Source: Streptomyces cinereus (GTDB taxonomy: Bacteria; Pseudomonadota; Gammaproteobacteria; Pseudomonadales; Moraxellaceae). From it: a stretch of 64,000 nucleotides of DNA. The position numbers were made by a program, and so were the translations under genes. The stretch's first letter is position 1; each line of letters opens with the position of its first letter. Below the pieces are notes generated by a model. It was not told the origin of the DNA, did not search any database, and saw nothing but the letters and a program-made list of their open reading frames with translations. Shown here one piece after another: positions 57,015 to 64,000 of this stretch. Where the stretch lies: assembly GCA_014647715.1 (NCBI GenBank), contig BMPS01000004.1, positions 62,001 through 126,000 on the forward strand, in the 5' to 3' direction.

Positions 57015-57746
57015 TCATGCAATCCAACTGGGTACCCCACTATGAAAGCGTAATTCACCATCGGGCTCATCGATAAGCTGCGCCTCTACTTGACGAAAAA
57101 ACGCCACCCGCGCATCAATCGGCTCGTCACTGATACTTTGCGCTAATGCCAAATAATCTTCAAAATGACGACTTTCTGATTTTAGCAAATAGCGATAATA
57201 TTTTGCCAAACGCTCATCCTCAATCACTTGTGACAGTGCCCAAAAACGTTCACACGATCGGGCTTCGATGAAAGCACCAATAATTAAAGTGTCTATCATC
57301 GCTTGCGGCTCATAAGTGCGTTTATGTTTGAGCATACCTGCGGCGTAGCGACCTGCAGCAATATGTTGCCATGCTTGTCCACGCTCTGCCATCAATCCCA
57401 TCACTTGCTCATAATGCAGCATTTCTTCGCGAATCAGCTGAGCAAGCTTTAATTGCAGCTCGGTATGCGACATATAGCGAAAAATCAAATTCATCGCGGT
57501 GCCTGCGGCTTTTTTTTCACAATTGGCATGATCTTGGATGATAGTCGGCAAGTCTGCCATCGCGGCTTTGAGCCATTTATCCGACGTCGTACAACCCAAA
57601 AACGCCAAAACAGGAGTGATATCAATGGGCTTTGGCTGATAGATAGAGTTATCATTATCCAAGTCGATGACGGCTAATTCATCAAAACTGCCATCTGTTT
57701 GTAGTGGATTATTGATAAGAGCGGAATTTGACAAGGGATTACTCAC
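57015..57746 (-). CDS. miaE: tRNA-(ms[2]io[6]A37)-hydroxylase MiaE
   Basis: A 243-residue diiron enzyme that hydroxylates the isopentenyl group on A37 of certain tRNAs. The metal ligands are visible in the helices: ANCEKKA, REEMLHYEQV, EARSCERF and KSESRHFEDY. The start is a GTG (57746) with no strong ribosome site; no closer start exists. The N-terminal 50 residues are low complexity, containing Asn/Asp-rich sequence. Convergent to the small-protein cluster and divergent from glcB. Confidence 0.9.
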   Translation of the reverse strand: MSNPLSNSALINNPLQTDGSFDELAVIDLDNDNSIYQPKPIDITPVLAFLGCTTSDKWLKAAMADLPTIIQDHANCEKKAAGTAMNLIFRYMSHTELQLKLAQLIREEMLHYEQVMGLMAERGQAWQHIAAGRYAAGMLKHKRTYEPQAMIDTLIIGAFIEARSCERFWALSQVIEDERLAKYYRYLLKSESRHFEDYLALAQSISDEPIDARVAFFRQVEAQLIDEPDGELRFHSGVPSWIA

Positions 57747-57931
57747 TTATTGACACGTTAATAAAGTGATATTTTACCAAAAATTAGCGATAAAACCCTT
57801 AGCACAAAAATTTATATATAACGATTATTTAAAAAATAAATAGTTTTTATTTCTTTATTTTTATAAATGATGTTCGTATAATCAAATGTGAATATTTTGC
57901 TATTTTAGGTCAAAACATAAGGAAAAATGCC

Positions 57932-60109
57932 ATGTCAGAACGCGTTCAAAAGGGTAGTCTAGCGATTGATACACAGCTTTATAACTTCATTGCCAATGAA
58001 GTTACACCAGTCGTGGGCATCGATAACGAAAAATATTGGCAAGAATTTGAAAAAATTGTCCAAACATTCCAACCCCGTAATAAAGCATTGTTGGCAAAAC
58101 GTGACGAGATTCAAACCCAAATCGATGACTGGCATGACAACAACCCCGCTAGCAACGGTCAAATTGATAAAGCGGCCTATACCCAATTTTTAAAAGACAT
58201 CAACTACATCGTCCCAGAAGGCGATGACTTTTTGGTTGAAACCCAAAACGTGGATGACGAAATCGCCCATATCGCAGGCCCACAGTTGGTGGTACCCGTA
58301 CGTAATGCCCGTTATGCGCTAAACGCAGCAAATGCGCGTTGGGGCAGCTTGTATGATGCGCTATACGGTACTGATGTCATCGATGAAACCAATGGCGCAG
58401 AAAAAGGCAAAGGCTACAACCCTGTTCGTGGTGCCGAAGTCGTAAAATACGCCAAAAACTTCTTGGATGCCAACTTTCCCTTAGCGGATGGTAAATATGC
58501 TGACGTCACCGGTTTTAAAGTTAAAGACGGTAAATTAGTGATACTCCAAGGTGACAAAACTACCTCACTAGCCCAGCCAGAAAAATTCGCAGGTTTCCTA
58601 GGCGATGCGGCAAATCCAACGGGTATTTTACTGAAAAATAATGGCTTACATGCCGAAATTCAAATCGACCCATTAAGCCATGTGGGTAAAGATGACCCTG
58701 CAGGCATCAAAGATGTCTTGATGGAAGCCGCGGTTACCACCATTCAAGACTGTGAAGACTCAGTCGCTGCCGTTGACGCCGAAGAGAAAGTAGAAGTATA
58801 TCGCAACTGGTTTGGTTTGATGAAAGGCGACCTGAAAGACACCTTTGAAAAAAATGGCAAACAAACCACTCGTACCATGAACCCTGACCGTGAATACACC
58901 GCGCCAGATGGTGGAAAAATCACCTTACACGGTCGTTCAGTGATGCTGATTCGTAACGTCGGTCACTTGATGACCAACCCCGCGATTTTAGTCGATTTTG
59001 ACGGCAAACAAGAAGAAATTTATGAAGGTATCATGGATGCGCTAATCACACCACTGTGTAGCCTGCCAGATATCTTGGGTAAAAACAGCTTAAGCAATTC
59101 ACGCACAGGTTCAATGTATATCGTAAAACCAAAAATGCACGGTCCAGAAGAAGTGCAATTTACGGTAGATTTATTCTCAGCGGTAGAAAAAGCGTTAAAC
59201 CTACCTGAGAATACCTTAAAAGTCGGTATCATGGATGAAGAGCGCCGTACTACCGTTAACTTAAAAGAATGTATCCGCGTTGCTAAAAACCGCGTTATCT
59301 TTATTAACACAGGCTTTATGGATCGTACCGGTGATGAGATGCACACCAGTATGAAAGCAGGTCCCTTTGTCCGTAAAAACGACATGAAAAATACCGATTG
59401 GCTCAATGCTTATGAGCGTTGGAACGTAGACATGGGCGTCAAATTGGGCTTACCTGGTAAAGCGCAAATCGGTAAAGGCATGTGGGCAAAACCTGACAAC
59501 ATGAAAGAAATGGTTGCCACCAAGTCCAATCATCCAAAGTCAGGCGCGACTTGTGCCTGGGTACCATCACCGACGGGCGCGACGCTTCACGCCATGCACT
59601 ACCATGAAACCAACGTCATGGACGTGTTAGATGATATCAAAAACCGCGAGCCTGCCAAACTGGATGACATTTTGACCGTGCCACTTGCTACGGATACCAA
59701 CTGGACAGATGAGCAAAAAACTGCCGAGCTTGAAAACAACATTCAAGGTATTTTAGGATATGTAGCGCGCTGGGTTGACCAAGGCGTTGGCTGTTCTAAA
59801 GTACTGGATATTGACGACGTTGCCTTGATGGAAGACCGCGCTACATTGCGTATTTCTAGCCAGCACGTTGCTAACTGGCTAGCGCATGGGGTTGTAACAC
59901 CACAACAAGTGGATGACGTACTCAAACGTATGGCAAAAATGGTCGATGAGCAAAGTAAAGACGATCCAGCCTATATCCCAATGGCAAATGACTACAATAC
60001 TTGGGCATATAATGCAGCTCGCGATCTTATCTTTAAAGGTACAGTACAACCTAGCGGATATACTGAGCCATTGTTACATCAAGCCCGTCTTAATCTCAAA
60101 GCTAACTAG
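57932..60109 (+). CDS. glcB: Malate synthase G
   Basis: A 725-residue enzyme condensing glyoxylate and acetyl-CoA to malate. [19 protein letters not shown], the catalytic-arginine region [16 protein letters not shown] and [17 protein letters not shown] are typical of the G isoform, as is MHYHETNV at the acetyl-CoA site. Length is as for E. coli GlcB. An aaggaa ribosome site and an AT-rich promoter gap precede it. aceA is not in the window. A terminator follows. Confidence 0.96.
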   Translation: MSERVQKGSLAIDTQLYNFIANEVTPVVGIDNEKYWQEFEKIVQTFQPRNKALLAKRDEIQTQIDDWHDNNPASNGQIDKAAYTQFLKDINYIVPEGDDFLVETQNVDDEIAHIAGPQLVVPVRNARYALNAANARWGSLYDALYGTDVIDETNGAEKGKGYNPVRGAEVVKYAKNFLDANFPLADGKYADVTGFKVKDGKLVILQGDKTTSLAQPEKFAGFLGDAANPTGILLKNNGLHAEIQIDPLSHVGKDDPAGIKDVLMEAAVTTIQDCEDSVAAVDAEEKVEVYRNWFGLMKGDLKDTFEKNGKQTTRTMNPDREYTAPDGGKITLHGRSVMLIRNVGHLMTNPAILVDFDGKQEEIYEGIMDALITPLCSLPDILGKNSLSNSRTGSMYIVKPKMHGPEEVQFTVDLFSAVEKALNLPENTLKVGIMDEERRTTVNLKECIRVAKNRVIFINTGFMDRTGDEMHTSMKAGPFVRKNDMKNTDWLNAYERWNVDMGVKLGLPGKAQIGKGMWAKPDNMKEMVATKSNHPKSGATCAWVPSPTGATLHAMHYHETNVMDVLDDIKNREPAKLDDILTVPLATDTNWTDEQKTAELENNIQGILGYVARWVDQGVGCSKVLDIDDVALMEDRATLRISSQHVANWLAHGVVTPQQVDDVLKRMAKMVDEQSKDDPAYIPMANDYNTWAYNAARDLIFKGTVQPSGYTEPLLHQARLNLKAN

Positions 60110-60137
60110 ATTTTAGCAATTAAAACCTATCAATGAT

Positions 60138-60175
60138 TCGAAAAACCATCAGATTTGTAACTGGTGGTTTTTTTA
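60138..60175 (+). terminator. Terminator after glcB
   Basis: aaaccatcag and ctggtggttt form a stem with one G-U pair around atttgtaa, followed by T7. Confidence 0.82.
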
Positions 60176-60189
60176 TGGCATAAAAATAT

Positions 60190-60203
60190 TGCAAAATGTT
60201 TCA
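60190..60203. promoter_or_regulatory. Near-palindromic motif upstream of porin 1
   Basis: TGCAAAATGTTTCA lies about 150 bases before the first porin. Variants of the same near-palindrome occur before the second and third porins, so it may be an operator for a shared regulator. This is inference. Confidence 0.5.
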
Positions 60204-60349
60204 GAGTGAATTACTCTAATTTCACAATTAAATTTAGATTCTGTTAACTGTTTCATTGTTTTGTAACAAATTGTTGGCAAAATCTATCTATACAAAAGAA
60301 TTGCTACGCATCTGTGTAGTTTCACCTAGGATATTGTGGAGAAATCCTT

Positions 60350-61471
60350 ATGAAAAAAATCGCAATCGCTTCAGCCATCGCTTTAGCTTCAATCACTGCT
60401 GCCCATGCTGCGCCAACTGTATATGGTAAAGCATTTTTAACCTTAGATTATGTTAGTACAGACTACGATGCAGCTAACAAGACAGATGAAGATACATTTA
60501 AACTTAACTCTAATCAATCACGTATCGGTTTTAAAGGTGACGACGATTTAACTGACACCACTAAACTTATTTACCAATTAGAATATCAAATCAACCCTGA
60601 TGACGATAGCCAACAGTTTAGATCACGTAATACTTATGTAGGCTTAGCCCACAACACTTTAGGTACTGTACTAGCGGGACGCAATGATACCCCATTGAAA
60701 CTTGCACAAAATAAAGTTGACGTATTTAATGACACCTTATTTGATATGGCGAACGCGGGTGTTTCAGGTGAAAATCGTGCTAACAACACATTGGCATATC
60801 AATCACCTGTCATTGTTGGTATGCCAGTGAGTTTTATGGCAGCTACTGCTTTATCTGAAACTGATACAGATGGTGACGTTTTAGTAACCGCTGCGACTGA
60901 GGCTGTTAAAAATGCTGACGGTACAATTAAAACTCCTGGAAAACCTGCAGTCTACCGCGATAGAAAAGTAAAAGATAATGGCTATTCATTGTCATTAGCC
61001 TATGACCAAAATGGTATTTATTTAGCCGGTGCCTATGATAAAGACATGGGTGCTAATAATGTAAATACTGGCGTGATTGATAATACGTGGCGTTTGGTTG
61101 CTGGTTTAGATATGGGCAAAATGAATATGGTTTCGGGCTTAACTTTAGGTGCTCTATACCAACAAAGCCAATACTACGATAATTATAGCATCGTTAACAA
61201 CAACCGTGTTAACAAAGCCAGTGAAGATGAAAAATCTTGGCTAATTAGTGGTAAATATAAAGTTGGTGCAACACCTTGGGCAGTTAAAGCACAGTATGTT
61301 AATACCACTGACGAGAAAGGCGTAAAAGATGCTGATGTAAATGAAATCGCAGTTGGTGGAGAATATGCATTCAATAAAGCCACAACCGGTCATATTTATG
61401 CAGGGCAAATCAGCCGTGACAATAACAAAGATGACTTGATTGTAGGTACGGGTATTGAATACAAATTCTAA
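60350..61471 (+). CDS. Outer-membrane porin, array member 1
   Basis: A 373-residue Gram-negative porin. A signal peptide (MKKIAIASAIALASITAAHA) is followed by the family start APTVYGKAFLTLDY. Repeating amphipathic strands and the C-terminal GTGIEYKF with terminal Phe, the outer-membrane assembly signal, are present. The sequence shares long blocks with the next porin. It lies after glcB behind its own terminator. A ggagaaat ribosome site precedes the ATG. Solute specificity is unknown. Confidence 0.9.
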   Translation: MKKIAIASAIALASITAAHAAPTVYGKAFLTLDYVSTDYDAANKTDEDTFKLNSNQSRIGFKGDDDLTDTTKLIYQLEYQINPDDDSQQFRSRNTYVGLAHNTLGTVLAGRNDTPLKLAQNKVDVFNDTLFDMANAGVSGENRANNTLAYQSPVIVGMPVSFMAATALSETDTDGDVLVTAATEAVKNADGTIKTPGKPAVYRDRKVKDNGYSLSLAYDQNGIYLAGAYDKDMGANNVNTGVIDNTWRLVAGLDMGKMNMVSGLTLGALYQQSQYYDNYSIVNNNRVNKASEDEKSWLISGKYKVGATPWAVKAQYVNTTDEKGVKDADVNEIAVGGEYAFNKATTGHIYAGQISRDNNKDDLIVGTGIEYKF

Positions 61472-61530
61472 TATATCTAACTTTTAGATTGCTGTAAAAG
61501 CTAACTAATTCTTTAGTTAGCTTTTTTATT
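61442..61530 (+). repeat. Duplicated 3' end and terminator, copy 1
   Basis: An 89-base segment covering the last codons and terminator of porin 1 is repeated exactly at 62874-62962 after porin 2. Confidence 0.9.
61496..61530 (+). terminator. Terminator of porin 1
   Basis: aaaagctaacta and tagttagctttt stem with a attctt loop and T run; the same terminator is found after porin 2. Confidence 0.86.
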
Positions 61531-61642
61531 TTCATTAACGCTAAAAAATTAATTAAAAAAAATATGATTTAATACTAGAAAGAATATTATGTCACTAAGA
61601 TTAAAAATAAACTTACAATCACGTAAAAATTAAAAAAACTAT

Positions 61643-61656
61643 TGCAAAATATTTCA
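61643..61656. promoter_or_regulatory. Near-palindromic motif upstream of porin 2
   Basis: TGCAAAATATTTCA lies about 215 bases before the second porin start; see the motif copies near 60190 and 63068. Confidence 0.5.
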
Positions 61657-61731
61657 GAATTGATATTCTATAAGGGAGAAGTATGAATTTAGTAACAAAA
61701 ATGATGGTAATGTAATTTATTGCTAGGATTG

Positions 61732-61871
61732 TTGCTAGATTTATACAATTAATAGTTGACGCTATTAATAGTAATCAAAGTAATAGTTTTCTTGCTTTGG
61801 TTATTCGGAGAGATAGTGGTGCTGACAAGTCACCAGTTATCTAAAATTTGTTTTTACTGATAGAGGGACCT
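61732..61871 (+). repeat. Duplicated porin promoter/leader, copy 1
   Basis: This 140-base stretch directly before porin 2 is nearly identical to 63157-63297 before porin 3, differing in a few bases only. Confidence 0.88.
61756..61784 (+). promoter_or_regulatory. Predicted promoter of porin 2
   Basis: TTGACG and AGTAAT with 17-base spacing resemble a sigma-70 promoter. It predicts a leader of about 80 bases containing a tggtg/cacca hairpin. The same sequence precedes porin 3. Confidence 0.5.
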
Positions 61872-62903
61872 ATGAAAAAATTACTTTTAGCCACAGCCGT
61901 CGCTACACTTTCAGTTTCTGCTGCCCATGCTGCGCCAACTGTTTATGGTAAAGTATTTTTGACAGCTGACTACACTGATACGAATTACGATGATAACTAC
62001 CGTGCCAGTGCTACTGCAACTTCAGCACCTAATGACGAAAGTACAGTCAAACTAAACTCAAACGCATCACGTATTGGGTTTAAAGGTAGCGAGGAGTTAA
62101 CTGACACCACTAAACTTATTTACCAATTAGAATATCAAATCAACCCTGATGACGATAGCCAACAGTTTAGATCACGTGATACTTATATCGGCTTAGCCCA
62201 CAACACTTTAGGTACTTTAATTGCGGGTCGTCATGACACCCCATTTAAACTGGCTAAAGGCAATGCCGACGTATTCAATGCTAATGTTGATACTTTGAGT
62301 ATTTATAATGCCGGTCCACGTGGGTATACCAACCTAGGTGAATACCGTGCTAACAATATGGTGGCTTATAAATCACCGACCATTGTTGGTATGCCAGTGA
62401 CTTTTACAGCGGCTGTTAGCTTGTCTGAAGTTGATAAAGATACTGACAAGCCTAATACCGAAAAAGATGAAGGTGCGAACGGTTATTCTGCTTCATTGGT
62501 TTATGATCAAAATGGTGTTTATTTAGCCGCAGGTTATGACAATAACATGGGTGTTGAAGATACAGCATGGCGTTTAGCGGGCACCGTAGACATGGGCAAA
62601 ATGAACATGGTGCAGGGTCTGACCTTGGGTGCGTTATACCAAAATGCTGATTTATTCAACGTGAATGATGATGCTAAAACTTGGTTAATCTCTGGTAAAT
62701 ATGCTATTGCTAACACACCATGGACTGCCAAAGCGCAATATATCAACACTGATTTTGGTGACAATGATAGCTCAGAAGTTGCGGTAGGCGGCGAATACGC
62801 ATTCAATAAAGCGACCACGGGTCACATTTACGCTGGTCAAATCAGCCGTGACAACTATAAAGATGACACTATCGTAGGTACGGGTATTGAATACAAATTC
62901 TAA
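61872..62903 (+). CDS. Outer-membrane porin, array member 2
   Basis: A 343-residue porin with signal peptide (MKKLLLATAVATLSVSAAHA) and APTVYGKVFLTADY. The C-terminus YKF matches porin 1. Block identity to porin 1 is clear at 62100-62177 and near the 3' end, while the loops between differ, which looks mosaic. The ATG at 61872 is used; a TTG at 61848 also opens the frame. Expression is likely from the duplicated leader. Function as a general or selective pore is not determinable. Confidence 0.9.
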   Translation: MKKLLLATAVATLSVSAAHAAPTVYGKVFLTADYTDTNYDDNYRASATATSAPNDESTVKLNSNASRIGFKGSEELTDTTKLIYQLEYQINPDDDSQQFRSRDTYIGLAHNTLGTLIAGRHDTPFKLAKGNADVFNANVDTLSIYNAGPRGYTNLGEYRANNMVAYKSPTIVGMPVTFTAAVSLSEVDKDTDKPNTEKDEGANGYSASLVYDQNGVYLAAGYDNNMGVEDTAWRLAGTVDMGKMNMVQGLTLGALYQNADLFNVNDDAKTWLISGKYAIANTPWTAKAQYINTDFGDNDSSEVAVGGEYAFNKATTGHIYAGQISRDNYKDDTIVGTGIEYKF

Positions 62904-62962
62904 TATATCTAACTTTTAGATTGCTGTAAAAGCTAACTAATTCTTTAGTTAGCTTTTTTATT
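62874..62962 (+). repeat. Duplicated 3' end and terminator, copy 2
   Basis: An exact 89-base copy of 61442-61530, spanning the last codons of porin 2 and its terminator; the sequence diverges right after. Confidence 0.9.
62928..62962 (+). terminator. Terminator of porin 2
   Basis: The same hairpin and T run as after porin 1. Confidence 0.86.
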
Positions 62963-63057
62963 GGCAGAATAAAGTTCGCTATTATCTTGACAAAAATCAA
63001 TAATTATCAATTTGATTAAAAATAAATCACAAGTGATATAAAAAGTGTAAAAACTAT

Positions 63058-63081
63058 TGCAAAATATTGCAAAATATTTCA
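63058..63081. promoter_or_regulatory. Double near-palindromic motif upstream of porin 3
   Basis: TGCAAAATATTGCA (63058-63071) overlaps TGCAAAATATTTCA (63068-63081), so the motif is doubled here relative to porins 1 and 2. It lies about 220 bases before the start. Confidence 0.5.
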
Positions 63082-63156
63082 AAATTGTTATCCTAGTAGT
63101 TAGAAGTATGTTTTTAGTAATTAGTAAGAATAAATTGTAAATATATTCAAACTTTA

Positions 63157-63297
63157 TTGCTAGATTTATACAATTAATAGTTGACGCTATTAATAGTAAC
63201 CAAAGTAATAGTTTTCTTGCTTTGGTTATTCGGAGAGGTAGTGGTGCTGACAAGTCACCAGTTATCTAAAATTTGTTTTTACTGATAGAGATGACCT
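63157..63297 (+). repeat. Duplicated porin promoter/leader, copy 2
   Basis: Nearly identical to 61732-61871; ends at the base before the porin 3 ATG. Confidence 0.88.
63181..63209 (+). promoter_or_regulatory. Predicted promoter of porin 3
   Basis: TTGACG and AGTAAT with 17-base spacing, matching the porin 2 promoter. Confidence 0.5.
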
Positions 63298-64000
63298 ATG
63301 AAAAAATTACTTTTAGCCACAGCCGTCGCTGCACTTTCAGTTTCTGCTGCCCATGCTGCTCCAACAGTTTACGGTAAAGTTCTGTTAACTACTGACTATG
63401 TTGATGGTAACTTAACAGTAAAAAAAGATGGTGATAAATTAATCGATGAAGATTATAGTACCACCCAACTAAATTCTACAGGTTCAAGTAATTTGACAGG
63501 TTCACGTATCGGTTTTAAAGGTGCGGAAGCATTAACAGCTAATACTGACCTAGTGTATCAATTAGAATATGGTATTGATGTTGATGCGGACAAAGGTAAA
63601 AACTTCCGTTCACGCGATACTTATATTGGTCTATCAAACAAACAATATGGTACCTTAGTTGCTGGTCGTTTGTCTGCAATCGATGATAATATCAATTACG
63701 CAGGTCAAACTGTAAGTCTATATGACACCTATAGCACAGGTTTCAGCGTCGAAGCTGCTGATAAAGAAACAGCAGATATTTTAGGTGTTAAAAAAGGCGA
63801 GACAGTAAAATTCTTGGCATCTTGGGACGGTAATCGCGCTAACAATGCCCTTGCTTACTTCTCTCCATCATACAATGGTCTTCAGTTCATGGGCATGTAT
63901 GTTATGGAAGAAAAAAATTCAACTGATTTAGCGACTAAATCAGAAGCATTCGGTGCAGGCTTAAAATATGAGCCAACTAACCAACCTTTCCGTGCAGGTG
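63298..64000 (+). CDS. Outer-membrane porin, array member 3 (partial, 3' end outside window)
   Basis: The first 234 codons of a third porin. The signal peptide (MKKLLLATAVAALSVSAAHA) differs from porin 2 by a single residue, and the strand APTVYGKVLLTTDYVDG follows; after that the protein diverges clearly from porins 1 and 2, though SRIGFKGAE, VYQLEYGID and FRSRDTYIGLS keep the family framework. The leader is shared with porin 2. Its end and any further array members lie beyond base 64000. Confidence 0.88.
   Translation, partial: MKKLLLATAVAALSVSAAHAAPTVYGKVLLTTDYVDGNLTVKKDGDKLIDEDYSTTQLNSTGSSNLTGSRIGFKGAEALTANTDLVYQLEYGIDVDADKGKNFRSRDTYIGLSNKQYGTLVAGRLSAIDDNINYAGQTVSLYDTYSTGFSVEAADKETADILGVKKGETVKFLASWDGNRANNALAYFSPSYNGLQFMGMYVMEEKNSTDLATKSEAFGAGLKYEPTNQPFRAG

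Noticed and set aside
60350-64000. CRISPR-like array from repeated porin segments
   Set aside because: The repeats are whole gene and leader duplications of 80-140 bases, not short regular repeats with spacers.

Overview
The window reads as chromosomal DNA of a gammaproteobacterium of the family Moraxellaceae, most likely Moraxella (Faucicola) osloensis or a close Psychrobacter/Moraxella relative. This is inferred from protein style and gene order: lpxC/dciA/M23 peptidase, yhbY-rlmE-ftsH-folP, pabC-mltG-tmk, dapA-bamC-purC, smp/serB, and Moraxella-type porins. No database search was possible. Nearly all of the window is housekeeping backbone with short intergenic gaps; no rRNA, tRNA, CRISPR array, prophage or intact insertion sequence was recognised.

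Layout. 0-9 kb: end of lpxC, dciA, a secreted M23 peptidase, a DOMON-like gene behind yhbY, then rlmE, ftsH, folP, sdhE with a ygfX-like gene, and yidB. 9-20 kb: aroE, an unknown lipoprotein, pabC-mltG-tmk, nadB, a degenerate membrane metallophosphoesterase, dapA, a very short BamC-like lipoprotein and purC. 20-33 kb: FUSC transporter, serB and a divergent Smp-like membrane protein, two Asp-rich genes, argG, greA, a PAP2 phosphatase, and carA-phzF-carB. 33-45 kb: ubiH and a second ubiquinone hydroxylase, a DUF937-OmpA protein, rhomboid protease, PrpA-like phosphatase, bestrophin-like channel, purE, an HD-type protein and valS.

45-47.1 kb is the one clear accessory patch: an AT-rich DUF3800 gene with a small partner gene, followed convergently by a VapBC toxin-antitoxin pair, between valS and polA. 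47-60 kb: polA, a thioesterase-like protein, a TPMT-type methyltransferase, a glutaredoxin-like protein, mtgA, ppk1, three small very polar proteins in a row, miaE and glcB. 60-64 kb: an array of at least three tandem porin genes sharing duplicated promoter/leader and terminator segments; the third runs off the window.

How the genes work together. Several blocks serve envelope biogenesis (lpxC, mltG, mtgA, M23 peptidase, BamC-like lipoprotein, porins), nucleotide and amino-acid synthesis (purC, purE, carA/carB, tmk, argG, dapA, aroE, serB), and cofactors (folP, pabC, nadB, two ubiquinone hydroxylases, sdhE). The items most worth a second look are the DUF3800 two-gene unit, the porin array with a shared near-palindromic upstream motif, the reduced BamC, a pentapeptide-repeat insertion in PabC, phzF placed between carA and carB with a terminator-like hairpin, and the cluster of three small disordered proteins.
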